Shown here piece by piece: positions 1-8,898 of a stretch of DNA of 64,000 bases. The stretch comes from UBA7657 sp049652985 (GTDB lineage: Bacteria; Pseudomonadota; Alphaproteobacteria; Micavibrionales; Micavibrionaceae), in assembly GCA_049652985.1 (NCBI GenBank), contig JBASFK010000006.1, forward strand, positions 71,062 through 135,061, written 5' to 3'. Position 1 is the first letter of the stretch, and each line of letters begins with the position of its first letter. Below the pieces are notes generated by a model. That model did not search any database and was not told where the DNA came from. It worked only from the letters and a program-made list of their open reading frames with translations. The position numbers and the translations under genes were made by a program.

Positions 1-1633
1 TGCCGCCCATTCCACCCATGCCACCGCCGCCACCGGCCGAAGACTTATTGTCTTCCGGTGCGTCGGTGATGATGGCTTCAGTGGTGATGAGAAGACCGGC
101 CACGCTCGCTGCGGCCTGCAGCGCGGCGCGGACCACTTTCGCGGGGTCGATAATACCGGCCTTCACGAGATCGGTGTATTCACCGTTCTGCGCGTCGTAA
201 CCGAAATTATTGTCCTTCTGCGCGAGCAGGGTGTTGACCACGACCGAGCCTTCGTCGCCGGCATTCTCGGCAATCTGGCGGATCGGGGCCTGGATGGCGC
301 GGCGAACGATTTCGATACCGATATCCTGGTCGTCGTTCGAGCCTTTCAGGTCCTTCAGCGCTTTGGTTGCGTACAGAAGCGCAGCACCGCCGCCGGCGAT
401 GATGCCTTCTTCAACGGCTGCGCGCGTGGCGTGCAACGCGTCGTCAACGCGGTCTTTGCGCTCTCTGACTTCGACTTCGCTTGCGCCGCCGACACGGATA
501 ACTGCAACACCGCCCGCGAGTTTCGCGAGACGTTCCTGCGTTTTTTCCTTGTCGTAGTCGCTGTCGGTTTCTTCAATCTGCATTTTCAGCTGATTGATAC
601 GGGCTTCGATGTCTTTTTTCTTGCCTGCGCCGTCAACGATCGTCGTGTCTTCTTTCGTGATCGTGACTTTTTTCGACTGGCCGAGCATGTCGAGCGTGAC
701 ATTCTCAAGCTTGATGCCAAGATCGCCGGAAATAACCTGGCCGTTCGTGAGAACCGCCATGTCTTCCAGCATTGCCTTGCGGCGGTCGCCAAAGCCAGGA
801 GCTTTAACGGCGGCGATTTTCAGACCGCCGCGGAGCTTGTTGACCACGAGGGTCGCCAGGGCTTCGCCTTCGACATCTTCCGCAACGATGAGCAGCGGAC
901 GGCCGGACTGAACAACGGCTTCCAGAACCGGAAGCATCGATTGCAGGTTCGACAGCTTGCTTTCATGCAGCAGGATGTACGGGTTTTCCAGCGTACAGAT
1001 CATTTTGTCTGCATCCGTGATGAAATACGGCGACAGGTAGCCGCGGTCAAACTGCATGCCCTCAACAATGTTGAGTTCGGTTTCCAGCGACTTGGCTTCT
1101 TCAACCGTGATGACGCCGTGATCGCCGACTTTGTCCATGGCTTCCGCCATTTTCTGGGCAATGTCTTCGTCGCCGTTTGCAGAGATCATCGCGACCTGGC
1201 GGATTTCTTCGTTGGTTTTGACATTCTTGGAACGCTTGGCGAGATCAGCCACGACAGCCGTCACCGCGAGATCAATCCCGCGCTTGAGATCCATCGGGTT
1301 GCGGCCTGCGGACACCGACTTGATGCCTTCGCGGACGATGGCTTGTGCAAGCACTGTTGCTGTCGTCGTGCCGTCGCCGGCCTGGTCGTTGGCTTTCGAG
1401 GCCACTTCCTTAATCAGCTGTGCGCCCATGTTCTGGCGCTTGTTCTTCAGCTCGATTTCTTTAGCAACCGAAACACCGTCTTTCGTCGAGCGTGGCGCGC
1501 CGAACGATTTTTCGATCAGGACGTTACGGCCCTTGGGACCCAGCGTCACCTTGACGGCGTTGGCAATAATGTCGACGCCTTTCAGGATTTCTTCTCTCGC
1601 TTCTTCATAGAAACGGACTTCTTTAGCAGCCAT
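1..1633 (-). CDS. groEL: 60 kDa chaperonin GroEL, 3' end outside window
   Basis: Cytosolic ATP-driven folding chamber that works with GroES. The reading frame starts at the ATG ending at 1633 and runs leftward through the window edge without a stop; 544 codons are visible. Seen: N-terminus MAAKEVRF, the nucleotide-binding DGTTTATVL stretch near residue 87, and the Gly-Gly-Met-rich tail beginning at the window edge, so only a few C-terminal residues are missing. It lies 33 bases downstream of groES in the same direction, forming the usual two-gene operon under the CIRCE site upstream of groES. A long open frame on the opposite strand (about 431-1639) is a codon-bias shadow of this gene. Identity is certain; only the C-terminus is incomplete. 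Confidence 0.98.
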   Translation of the reverse strand, partial: MAAKEVRFYEEAREEILKGVDIIANAVKVTLGPKGRNVLIEKSFGAPRSTKDGVSVAKEIELKNKRQNMGAQLIKEVASKANDQAGDGTTTATVLAQAIVREGIKSVSAGRNPMDLKRGIDLAVTAVVADLAKRSKNVKTNEEIRQVAMISANGDEDIAQKMAEAMDKVGDHGVITVEEAKSLETELNIVEGMQFDRGYLSPYFITDADKMICTLENPYILLHESKLSNLQSMLPVLEAVVQSGRPLLIVAEDVEGEALATLVVNKLRGGLKIAAVKAPGFGDRRKAMLEDMAVLTNGQVISGDLGIKLENVTLDMLGQSKKVTITKEDTTIVDGAGKKKDIEARINQLKMQIEETDSDYDKEKTQERLAKLAGGVAVIRVGGASEVEVRERKDRVDDALHATRAAVEEGIIAGGGAALLYATKALKDLKGSNDDQDIGIEIVRRAIQAPIRQIAENAGDEGSVVVNTLLAQKDNNFGYDAQNGEYTDLVKAGIIDPAKVVRAALQAAASVAGLLITTEAIITDAPEDNKSSAGGGGGMGGMGG

Positions 1634-1666
1634 GTTTAATGCTCCTTATTTTCTCTGTTAAAATTC

Positions 1667-1966
1667 TTAGGCGGCGATGACGCCGATAATGTCGGACTCT
1701 TTCATGACCATCAGCTCTTCGCCGTCGATCGTGATTTCTGTGCCGGCCCATTTCGAAAAGATGACCTTGTCGCCTTTTTTGACATCGAGAGGACGAACGT
1801 CGCCATTGTCGTTAACATGGCCGGTGCCGACGGCGACAATTTCGCCTTCCATCGGTTTTTCCTTGGCTGTGTCGGGGATGATGATCCCGCCTTTTGTTTT
1901 TTCCTCTTCCTTGACGCGGCGCACAAGCACGCGGTCATGCAGGGGTCTGAATTTCGTTTTTGCCAT
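1667..1966 (-). CDS. groES: 10 kDa co-chaperonin GroES
   Basis: A 99-residue co-chaperonin that caps the GroEL cavity. Seen: the family start MAKTKFRPLHDRVLVRR, the mobile-loop region KTKGGIIIPDTAKEKP at about residues 24-39, and the C-terminal stretch ESDIIGVIAA. Length matches the family. The first gene of the groESL operon; its start is preceded by a GGAGG-like Shine-Dalgarno (gaggaaaaac before ATG on the minus strand). Transcription should start about 45 bases upstream, where the CIRCE operator overlaps the start site, so the operon is probably repressed by HrcA at normal temperature and induced by heat. Confidence 0.98.
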   Translation of the reverse strand: MAKTKFRPLHDRVLVRRVKEEEKTKGGIIIPDTAKEKPMEGEIVAVGTGHVNDNGDVRPLDVKKGDKVIFSKWAGTEITIDGEELMVMKESDIIGVIAA

Positions 1967-1991
1967 TGTTTTTCCTCCAAAATTTAGGGTG

Positions 1992-2018
1992 TTAGCACTC
2001 AGGCTTGCTGAGTGCCAG
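1992..2018 (-). promoter_or_regulatory. CIRCE operator (HrcA binding site)
   Basis: On the plus strand reads TTAGCACTC, nine bases, GAGTGCCAG. The left arm matches the CIRCE consensus TTAGCACTC-N9-GAGTGCTAA exactly; the right arm differs at two positions. It sits between the groES promoter and the groES start, which is the standard position for HrcA repression. Confidence 0.9.
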
Positions 2019-2019
2019 A

Positions 2020-2048
2020 TAGATAGGCCCTCCCGGGGAAAAAGACAA
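2020..2048 (-). promoter_or_regulatory. sigma70-type promoter of groESL
   Basis: On the minus strand TTGTCT (2048-2043), a 17-base spacer, then TATCTA (2025-2020). The expected transcription start falls at about 2013, inside the CIRCE element, so HrcA binding would block initiation. No sigma32-like CTTGAA/CCCCAT pair was noticed. Confidence 0.6.
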
Positions 2049-2090
2049 GCGTTTTCTGCGTTTTTGAAGGGTTATATGGTAAAATGAACT

Positions 2091-2354
2091 ATGGCTGATT
2101 TAAGCATACAGCTTAAAGATTACCGTCTGACCACCGCCAAGATCCTCTATCACATGCCGGATCACGTACACCTGCTGCAGGAATTCATCTGGCAGGACTA
2201 TGACGTTGCCCCGCGCTATCCCGCCCTGTTCAAATTCCTGGGCTTCTGGACCCGGGAAATCGAGGGGAAGCTGCACTCGGTGTATGTAGCGAAAAAGGAA
2301 CTCATCACCCCCGGCGACTACCGCTTCGCCGCCTGGCAGGAAACTCTTCAGTAA
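2091..2354 (+). CDS. usg: Usg-family protein
   Basis: An 87-residue soluble protein of the Usg family, common in alphaproteobacteria and of unknown function (named from its position upstream of trpF in some genomes). Seen: the conserved start MADLSIQLKDYRLTTAKILYHMPDH, the LLQEFIWQDYDVAP segment and EIEGKLHSVYVA, all family hallmarks as I recall them. The stop codon abuts the stop of the convergent ferredoxin gene with no gap. Transcribed divergently from groES. The function cannot be inferred from the sequence. Confidence 0.85.
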   Translation: MADLSIQLKDYRLTTAKILYHMPDHVHLLQEFIWQDYDVAPRYPALFKFLGFWTREIEGKLHSVYVAKKELITPGDYRFAAWQETLQ

Positions 2355-2666
2355 TTAATCGTTTTTACCCAGCGTGAGACGTAGACCATTCAACTCCGTT
2401 GTCATGATCAACTGACATGAAAGCCGGGAATTTTCGCGGCGGTCATAGGCTTCATCCAGCATTAAATCTTCTTCAGTGCCGCGCGGCGTGACTTTGTCGA
2501 TCCAGGCTTCATCGACATAGACATGGCATGTCGCGCAGGAACACCCACCGCCGCACTCGGCCTTCATCGGGAACCCATGATCGCGGATGAGCTCCATCAC
2601 GCGCCAGCCTGCCGCCGCGTCGATGGCATGTGTAACACCCTCAAGATCAGTGACGAAAATCTTCAT
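2355..2666 (-). CDS. 2Fe-2S ferredoxin (adrenodoxin type)
   Basis: A 103-residue electron carrier. Seen: the C-X5-C-X2-C cluster motif in ECGGGCSCATCHVYV, plus the fourth cysteine in SRLSCQL about 37 residues later, as in ISC-type/adrenodoxin-like ferredoxins. The frame is open further upstream (to 2741), but the extension overlaps the preceding gene and looks non-native. The ATG at 2666 (MKIFVTDLEG) has an AAGG Shine-Dalgarno and is chosen. It starts four bases after the stop of the membrane-protein gene 2671-3483, so the two are probably co-transcribed. The usual partner would be a ferredoxin reductase or Fe-S assembly/haem enzymes; none is adjacent, although ctaA lies next door. Confidence 0.93.
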   Translation of the reverse strand: MKIFVTDLEGVTHAIDAAAGWRVMELIRDHGFPMKAECGGGCSCATCHVYVDEAWIDKVTPRGTEEDLMLDEAYDRRENSRLSCQLIMTTELNGLRLTLGKND

Positions 2667-2670
2667 TATT

Positions 2671-3483
2671 CTACCTTGGGGAACGCGGTGGGCGCTGCGG
2701 CTCGGACATGATCGCCCTGACGGCGTAAGCCATACCGACACTGGAGGTCAGCGCAATCACCAGTTCGATCACAGGCTGCACTATGGCCATGACCATGCTG
2801 TAAATAGGTGAGGCAATACCGGCCTCTGGGCCCGGAAAAACACCCATCAGCATTTTCGCTGCGGCGATCAATAGAACGGCCATCGGCACGAAACAGAGCA
2901 TCCAGAAACCGGCGATATAAACCGACGTCATGAAACCCCTGATGCGCACAAGAAAAACCCCGGCCGGGATGCCCATGGCGGCGGGCACATAAAGCCAGAA
3001 AAAGCGGAACGCCCAGATACCGAAGATCATGACCATCAAAGTTGTCACGTAAATTTCGCCGCTGGGCGTGGGCTTGGGAAGCGTGGTGGAAGTTTCATAG
3101 GCCTGCGCAATCATGCTGCCGCCCGCGAGCAACGAAACGACAAGCTTGATGATGAGATAAGTGACGACGCCGGCCATAATCGCCCGGCGGCGCTCTTGGG
3201 AATATATTTCCTTCTGCCCGCTTGTGAACAGGCCGTCATAACGCTCCCCGAACATGGCCATGCGAATCGCGAGCGCGACCACAAACCCCTCCATCAGGTG
3301 CGCGGGCAGCAGGACCAGCCCTTGCCGCAATACGTTGTCACCGATGTCCATAAGATAGATGCCGGCGTAAGAACCCATCTTGACGCCCAGCGGCAGAATC
3401 GCGAGCGGGAGAAGGGCTCGCCGCTCCTTCCAAACATACCGGTAGCCTGAGGCGGCTGCTTCGACGAAATCAAATTTGGCCAT
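2671..3483 (-). CDS. multi-pass inner-membrane protein, unknown function
   Basis: About 270 residues with roughly five to six hydrophobic segments (for example ALLPLAILPLGVKMGSYAG, FVVALAIRMAMF, YLIIKLVVSLLAGG, YVTTLMVMIFGIWAFRFFWLY, VYIAGFWMLCFVPMAVLLI, VIELVIALTSSVGMAY). I do not recognise a named family. The frame is open to an upstream ATG at 3555, but MAKFDFVEAAASGYRYVW, beginning at 3483 with AAGG just upstream, looks like the true start. It precedes the ferredoxin gene by four bases and is divergent from ctaA, which begins about 90 bases away. No transport motif is evident, so no substrate is proposed. Confidence 0.75.
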   Translation of the reverse strand: MAKFDFVEAAASGYRYVWKERRALLPLAILPLGVKMGSYAGIYLMDIGDNVLRQGLVLLPAHLMEGFVVALAIRMAMFGERYDGLFTSGQKEIYSQERRRAIMAGVVTYLIIKLVVSLLAGGSMIAQAYETSTTLPKPTPSGEIYVTTLMVMIFGIWAFRFFWLYVPAAMGIPAGVFLVRIRGFMTSVYIAGFWMLCFVPMAVLLIAAAKMLMGVFPGPEAGIASPIYSMVMAIVQPVIELVIALTSSVGMAYAVRAIMSEPQRPPRSPR

Positions 3484-3571
3484 GGCCTTAGGGTTTAACA
3501 ATTCAGACCCCGAAGAGCAAGGCTTGGGCAAGACTGTTGCCTTGAACAGGCTCATTCTTTAATGATTGCGC

Positions 3572-4567
3572 ATGGCTGAGCCCGCTCCCGGATCCATTGC
3601 AAACTGGCTTTTTGCATGCTGCGCCCTCGTTTTCGCGATGGTGATCGTCGGCGCCGTCACCCGTTTGACCGAGTCCGGCCTCTCGATCGCCGAATGGAAG
3701 CCCCTGCTCGGCACCATCCCACCGTTAAACGACGCCGAATGGGCCCGGGTGTTCGAGCTTTATCAGCAGACGCCCGAATTCCAGAAAAAGAATTTCTGGA
3801 TGGAGATGGACGAATTCAAGCGGATCTTCTTCTGGGAATGGCTGCATCGTTTCCTCGGCCGCATCATCGGCATCGTCTATGCCTTGCCCCTTGTTTATTT
3901 CTGGTTGCGGGAAAAAATTCCTGAAGGCTGCAAACTCAAGCTTCTTGTGCCGTTCATTCTCGGCGGTCTGCAGGGCGCGATGGGCTGGTACATGGTGCAA
4001 AGCGGCCTTGTCGATATTCCAGCCGTCAGCCATTACCGCCTCGCCGCGCATCTCAGCCTCGCCTTCCTGATTTTGTGCGTGATGTTCTGGCTTGCGCTTT
4101 CCTTGAAAGGTGCAACACGCGCACCCAACAAGCCGCTCTTTATGCATGGTTGCGTTGCGCTCGCGTTTTTAATCGTCACGATCACGTGGGGCGCATTCAC
4201 GGCGGGCCTCGACGGCGGCCTGATCTATAACGAGACCTTCCCGAAAATGGGCGGCGAATGGATTCCCCCAGAAGCGCAGCAAAGTATTTTAGCGAGCCCG
4301 GCAGGCGTACAATTCCTGCATCGTTGGCTGGCGATACTGACGTTGCCGCTCGTTCTTTCCTTCTGGGCACACGGCGCTGTAAAACGCGGGGGCTTCCCGG
4401 TTCTTCAAGCGCTCGGCTTCATGATTTTGCTGCAGGCGGGCCTTGGCATCGCGACGCTGCTGAGCGGTGTAAACCTTATGCTCGCAGTGCTGCACCAAGC
4501 GGGCGCATTGACGGTGCTGATTTTGACAGTAGTGGCGCTGCACAGGCTGGCACCCGCTAAGGATTAA
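3572..4567 (+). CDS. ctaA: haem A synthase, COX15/CtaA family
   Basis: Oxidises the C8 methyl of haem O to the formyl group of haem A for cytochrome aa3 oxidase; integral inner-membrane enzyme. Seen: the eight-helix layout and the four conserved haem-ligand histidines in EWLHRFLGR (H92), HYRLAAHL (H160), FLHRWLA (H250) and VLHQAGA (H308), plus the family stretches GAVTRLTESGLSI and GGLQGAMGWYMVQSGL. The long insert between helices 1 and 2 marks the type-2 (COX15-like, alphaproteobacterial and mitochondrial) form. The ATG at 3572 is preferred over a TTG two codons upstream. The C-terminus overlaps the convergent gene 4564-5304 by four bases. Confidence 0.95.
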   Translation: MAEPAPGSIANWLFACCALVFAMVIVGAVTRLTESGLSIAEWKPLLGTIPPLNDAEWARVFELYQQTPEFQKKNFWMEMDEFKRIFFWEWLHRFLGRIIGIVYALPLVYFWLREKIPEGCKLKLLVPFILGGLQGAMGWYMVQSGLVDIPAVSHYRLAAHLSLAFLILCVMFWLALSLKGATRAPNKPLFMHGCVALAFLIVTITWGAFTAGLDGGLIYNETFPKMGGEWIPPEAQQSILASPAGVQFLHRWLAILTLPLVLSFWAHGAVKRGGFPVLQALGFMILLQAGLGIATLLSGVNLMLAVLHQAGALTVLILTVVALHRLAPAKD

Positions 4568-5304
4568 CTGCCCTGTTTTTCATCCTGCGCGGGGGCGGGC
4601 TTGTCGGCGATGCTCATGATCCTGAGACCGCCGGTTTTCTGGCCGCCCAGCACGGGCGCGAGACTCTCCTGCGCGGGCGCGGCGGGAGCATGAATTTCCA
4701 CACCACCCTGCGTGCCGGTAATCAGCCCCTCATCCGGCGCTTGCGGGGGCGGCTCGACCGAAATCGGCCGGATATGATCCATGGTGTTTTGACGGACAGG
4801 CGGCCTGCGCGGTGGCACGGGCGCGCGCGCCTCGACCACGACATCGCCGATCTTCACGCTTTCAACTTCGGGCGGCGGAAGCTCTTCAGGCGAAGGTGCT
4901 ATAAAGCGGTCAACCAGCCAGCGCGCATAAACTTCAAGCGCGAGCGGCCTGCCAAGCTGCAGGACAACGCCCTGCACATATTCGACCTGGAGCGTGCCCG
5001 TCAGCAGGCTTTTCTTCTCCAGCGTGACAAGCGTATCAAGCAGCGCAACACGCCTTTCCTCGGCTTCAGCCTCGAGAACGGCGCGGCGTTCCTTGTCGGG
5101 TGCGCCCTCGCGGTCGAAACGCGAAAGCTCCTCGCCCAAAACATAAATGGCTGCCGCGGGCCACGCCACGGAGAACTGGTTGCGCCCGCCGAGATTGTTC
5201 TTGATATAAAGCGTATCCACCGCATCCTTAAGATCGGCGTACCGTTCGCTGGTCAGGCGCTTTTCGTGATCTTGAAGTGGCATATTCATGGCGGTATAGC
5301 TCAT
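4564..5304 (-). CDS. conserved hypothetical protein with Pro-rich tail
   Basis: A 246-residue soluble protein without signal peptide or membrane segment. Residues about 1-140 are helical and charged (KRLTSERYADLKDAVDTLYI, RRAVLEAEAEERRVALLDTLV, EVYARWLVDRF). Residues about 140-246 are low-complexity and proline-rich (PSPEELPPPEVE, PVPPRRPPVRQ, PPPQAPDE, APAAPAQE), suggesting a folded head with a flexible tail. It lies directly downstream of the 1140-residue gene (20 bases), same strand, so the pair is probably one transcript and may act together. ATG at 5304 is used; a second ATG at 5289 is possible and neither has a clear Shine-Dalgarno. Function unknown. Confidence 0.7.
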   Translation of the reverse strand: MSYTAMNMPLQDHEKRLTSERYADLKDAVDTLYIKNNLGGRNQFSVAWPAAAIYVLGEELSRFDREGAPDKERRAVLEAEAEERRVALLDTLVTLEKKSLLTGTLQVEYVQGVVLQLGRPLALEVYARWLVDRFIAPSPEELPPPEVESVKIGDVVVEARAPVPPRRPPVRQNTMDHIRPISVEPPPQAPDEGLITGTQGGVEIHAPAAPAQESLAPVLGGQKTGGLRIMSIADKPAPAQDEKQGS

Positions 5305-5324
5305 ATATATAAGGATACAGAATA

Positions 5325-8300
5325 TTAGGGCGCGGCGCCAGCGAAGACGCCCGGCTTGGGTCCTGTGGCAACAAGGGCCGGAGCTTCATCAGCACGAGAG
5401 CCCACAACATCCTGTCCGTTTTCCCCATATAAATCCTTGGCAGACTTCGGCTTCTCTTCCAGTTCCGACTCCCGGCGTTGTTGTTTTAGCGTTTCCTGTT
5501 CCTGCCTGAGCGCCTCTGCCATTCCTTGGGCAGCGGGGAATTGCGCCTGCGCCTTTTGTTCAGCGTCCGGTAAATGGAAATTGTAGGCGCCCTGCCCTTT
5601 CATCGTCCACTCTGGCCTGGGCTCTTCCCCACGGGCCGCCGCGTTGAAAAGCTTTCTGAAAGGATAAGTTATGAAGTCGATCGCATCATTAGTGGCTTGC
5701 TGGACCGGATTGGAAACTCTGGGACGTTCGCTAAGACTATGGTCGGCTTTGTGGCCGGCTTTATGGCCGTTATTGAGCTGACCGTCCATATAATAGGCAA
5801 ATTGCGCGATATCTGGTTTTCCGTTGGCCAGAGTCAGGTCCCGGTAATAGACGCGGCCATTCTTCGGGTCACGGATGGCGGCAGCCATCTCCGGATACTC
5901 CTTCTCCAGATCGACCTTGTTGAATCTCAAGGATTCCTTGTATTCGGCAAATTTGCTGCGCTCACCCAGGTCCTTTAGTTGCTTCTTGTGATCGTCGCAG
6001 AATTGTGTGTAACCCTTCATAAAGCGATTGAAATCATTCGTGATATCGACCGTCCTGAAATGCGGGTTATCCTCGCCGAGCAGGGCATGATCTACGGCGC
6101 GCTTGTCTCCCTCGGCGATAAGCCTGTCCCTGTCGGCATAAAAACCGTTCCGGTCGCTTAAGATAACGACCCGGACTTTGCCCAGCTTGGTATCCTCGGT
6201 CAACAGCGCGGGCCGCGCAATGGCGGTAAACCGTAACATTGCCGTGTCATTGATTTCGCGGTTCTGCTGAACAAAGTTTGTACCGCGACCAGCTTTATAC
6301 GACTCCTCAGCGTCGCCCGCGGCTTGAACAGGCACGGACTTCGTGCTCGGGGCTTGCGGGTTAACGGTGAGGAAATTGATGACATCCTTTTCCGCCATTT
6401 TTTCAATTTGATTCAGGGAATAATTTTTGTAACGCTCGCCGGTCAGAAGCTCCAGCGCGGTACGGCCCGAAATTTCTGCTTTTCTGGTTTGCTCCGCATC
6501 GTTCGCTGCAGCGCGGCGAAGCGCCTGAATATCCTCGGGCGATACTTTCTCAACCACGAGGCGGTTGTCATTCGTCACGCCCATCACGTAAAGCATCTTG
6601 TCGTCGCCGCGATGGAAAAATAACGGCTTGTCGCCATCTTTCATAAATCTATCCATCAGCGCACCGCTTTCAGGAAGACCTGAAACCGATGGATCGACTG
6701 TCATCGCCGTACCCTTCACGGGAGTATCTATTTTCGTATCGGGTGTTTTTGTAGTATCGCCCGGCGCTATATCTGCTTTCGGTGCTCCCGTTTCGAGCGC
6801 GTTGGTTTTTGGAGCTGGCGCTGGTGTAGACACAGGATCCAGCTTAAGAACCTTCGTCAGGATGCCAGGGCCGGTCCACTCCTTGGTGAATGTCGTGGCA
6901 AAGCTCTTGGCTGCTTCGTTCGTATTGCCTTTCTTCTCGGCCTCGACGAAAGCCTTGTCGATCGCGCTCTTGAACGCCACTTGGGTGTCTTTGTCCTTGG
7001 TCAGGCCTACCATTTTTTCGACCGCCGAAGTGATAACGGATTTGAACTCCCCTTCTCTGCCGTTCTTCTTGGCTTCTTTCAGGGCGTCGAGATATTGTTT
7101 TTCAATCTGCTGTTCCGGCGTCAGGTGCGCGACATCTTTTCTGATTTGGGCGAGATCGCCGCTGAGGCCTTTATCTTTTCTCGCCTCAGGCATGAGGTCG
7201 TTATAGCCATAGCCGCCCGTCAGCTTCATCAGCATGCTGTCCATAAGGCCGCGCGCGGCTGGAAATGCCTTCCCGACAAAATTAAAAATCATTTCCAGGA
7301 TTTGTGCACCAAAGCTATTCACCTTGATCGGCGAGTCCGTATAGATCCGCTCCCCTGGAAGCTGGCCGGCGCCTTTCAGAATATTAAGCGAACCAACAAG
7401 CAACTTGATCTTGTCTTCAGGCAATTCTTTCTTCTGCTCATCCGATATCTTGGCTTTCAGCTTCGGATAGCCCTTGATGATTTTTTTGCCGACATCCGGC
7501 GTGTAGTTGTAAATCTCGTCGTCGGTCAACTCGAGGTCTGCCTGAAAAGTTTTCAGGACAGCCTGCAGAGATTCCTGCGAGTCGCGGCCAAATTGGCCGT
7601 CTTTGGCTTTTCCTTCGCTCAGGACCGGGACACCTTTGAATTCGAACAGCAAGCCTGTAAGCATGCCGGATTTTTGCGCCCGTTCGGTGATCTGCGCGTT
7701 AATCCCCTCGCTAAATTTTATCAATGCCTCTTCAACATTTTGGGCAGCAATTTTTTGATCCTCGGTTAAAGGCGGCCGCGCGCCGGGAGGCGCCGTATTC
7801 GTTTGGGGTGCCGTAGTAGTAGCCGCCGCCGGGACAGAGCCTTCTGATGGCGCACTGGCCGGGGACGGGGTCGTGACGGTTTCCTGCGGATTTGCTGAAG
7901 CGCGAGATGCAACGCCATGCTTTGCGTCCCATGCAAGTTGCGTCATCACCTTTAAGGTGAATTTGCCTTTCCTGGCCTCATTCTCAAACTGCACAAGCTG
8001 TTTGGCGGCCGGGTCTTCGACAGTCTTCAAAAAATTGTGAAAATCCGGACTGTAAATGCCGTTTTTATTGCCGGAATATTTTTCCCCTTTAGTGTTCACG
8101 GCTGTGTCCTGCAATTTCTGCGTCTGTTGCCTTAATTGTTCCCACAATGCCGGACCCTTGAGATCTGAAGGCGCATTGACGGGTGCGGGCGTGGATTGCG
8201 GAACCGGCGGTACATCGCTCGACGCGGAAACCTCCGATACCAGGGAAATTTTTGAAGCAGCCGTTTGTTTTGCAGTGGCCGCGCGTTGCGCCAGCTCGGT

Positions 8301-8747
8301 TTCAATCTTGTCGATAGCGCGAATGTAGCCATCGCTGCGATTGAAGAATTCTATAACACCTGCAACATTTTCCGGCTTGCGAAGATTTTCCGGGAATTTT
8401 TTCTCTTTAAGCGCGGCCTCAATTTCCTGTGTGCTGGCCAATTCCATTGCCAGTTCACCCACTCCGATGGTGAAGGGTTTATTATTTGAGTAGGCTGCAA
8501 GCGCCCCCATCGTCCGGGGGTCTGCTTTTTCTTCATTTATTTTTACAACGAGGGCATTACGTACCTGCGCGTTATAAGGCAGGTCGGCATCGGTCTTCAT
8601 CCCGATATGAACGAGATCCTTGAGGGCGGATTTGTAGGTAGCGACAAAAGGCTCATCAAGTTCGCCCGGCTTATGGCCATCAAACTTGTAACCCATTTTC
8701 CCGAGAACGGAGACGAGATCTTCAACTGTTGTGGCATTAACCGCCAT
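5325..8747 (-). CDS. giant multidomain protein of unknown function (1140 aa)
   Basis: No signal peptide and no convincing membrane segment. Charged helical blocks are separated by at least three Pro/Ala/Thr-rich linkers (near residues 175-200, 290-335 and 655-695). A stretch DGQFGRDSQESLQAVLKTFQ (about residue 385) resembles the start of a PG_binding_1 repeat, where DGxFGxxT..ALxxFQ is typical, but this is an inference from pattern only. ATG at 8747 is preferred because GAGGGTG lies just upstream; a TTG at 8765 is an alternative. The next gene (4564-5304), also unknown with a Pro-rich tail, follows in the same direction. The modular, linker-rich, leaderless build suits a large structural protein or a protein exported by a non-Sec route, but there is no direct evidence. 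Upstream 8748-8898 holds no other gene. Confidence 0.8.
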   Translation of the reverse strand: MAVNATTVEDLVSVLGKMGYKFDGHKPGELDEPFVATYKSALKDLVHIGMKTDADLPYNAQVRNALVVKINEEKADPRTMGALAAYSNNKPFTIGVGELAMELASTQEIEAALKEKKFPENLRKPENVAGVIEFFNRSDGYIRAIDKIETELAQRAATAKQTAASKISLVSEVSASSDVPPVPQSTPAPVNAPSDLKGPALWEQLRQQTQKLQDTAVNTKGEKYSGNKNGIYSPDFHNFLKTVEDPAAKQLVQFENEARKGKFTLKVMTQLAWDAKHGVASRASANPQETVTTPSPASAPSEGSVPAAATTTAPQTNTAPPGARPPLTEDQKIAAQNVEEALIKFSEGINAQITERAQKSGMLTGLLFEFKGVPVLSEGKAKDGQFGRDSQESLQAVLKTFQADLELTDDEIYNYTPDVGKKIIKGYPKLKAKISDEQKKELPEDKIKLLVGSLNILKGAGQLPGERIYTDSPIKVNSFGAQILEMIFNFVGKAFPAARGLMDSMLMKLTGGYGYNDLMPEARKDKGLSGDLAQIRKDVAHLTPEQQIEKQYLDALKEAKKNGREGEFKSVITSAVEKMVGLTKDKDTQVAFKSAIDKAFVEAEKKGNTNEAAKSFATTFTKEWTGPGILTKVLKLDPVSTPAPAPKTNALETGAPKADIAPGDTTKTPDTKIDTPVKGTAMTVDPSVSGLPESGALMDRFMKDGDKPLFFHRGDDKMLYVMGVTNDNRLVVEKVSPEDIQALRRAAANDAEQTRKAEISGRTALELLTGERYKNYSLNQIEKMAEKDVINFLTVNPQAPSTKSVPVQAAGDAEESYKAGRGTNFVQQNREINDTAMLRFTAIARPALLTEDTKLGKVRVVILSDRNGFYADRDRLIAEGDKRAVDHALLGEDNPHFRTVDITNDFNRFMKGYTQFCDDHKKQLKDLGERSKFAEYKESLRFNKVDLEKEYPEMAAAIRDPKNGRVYYRDLTLANGKPDIAQFAYYMDGQLNNGHKAGHKADHSLSERPRVSNPVQQATNDAIDFITYPFRKLFNAAARGEEPRPEWTMKGQGAYNFHLPDAEQKAQAQFPAAQGMAEALRQEQETLKQQRRESELEEKPKSAKDLYGENGQDVVGSRADEAPALVATGPKPGVFAGAAP

Positions 8748-8898
8748 TAAATACACCCTCTGCAATACAGGCCTTATAACGGCCTTTTTATGTACACACT
8801 TACCGTGTTAACCCTTTGATTCCTTATTTATATTTATAAATTATAAGGTTTTCGAAAAGGTTAAGTTAAAAAGATTATCTCACAGCGGGGGGAATATT

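Noticed and set aside
431..1639. 402-residue open frame opposite to groEL
   Set aside because: Perfectly antisense to groEL in a codon-biased gene; reads as His/Arg/Phe-rich non-family sequence and has no Shine-Dalgarno.
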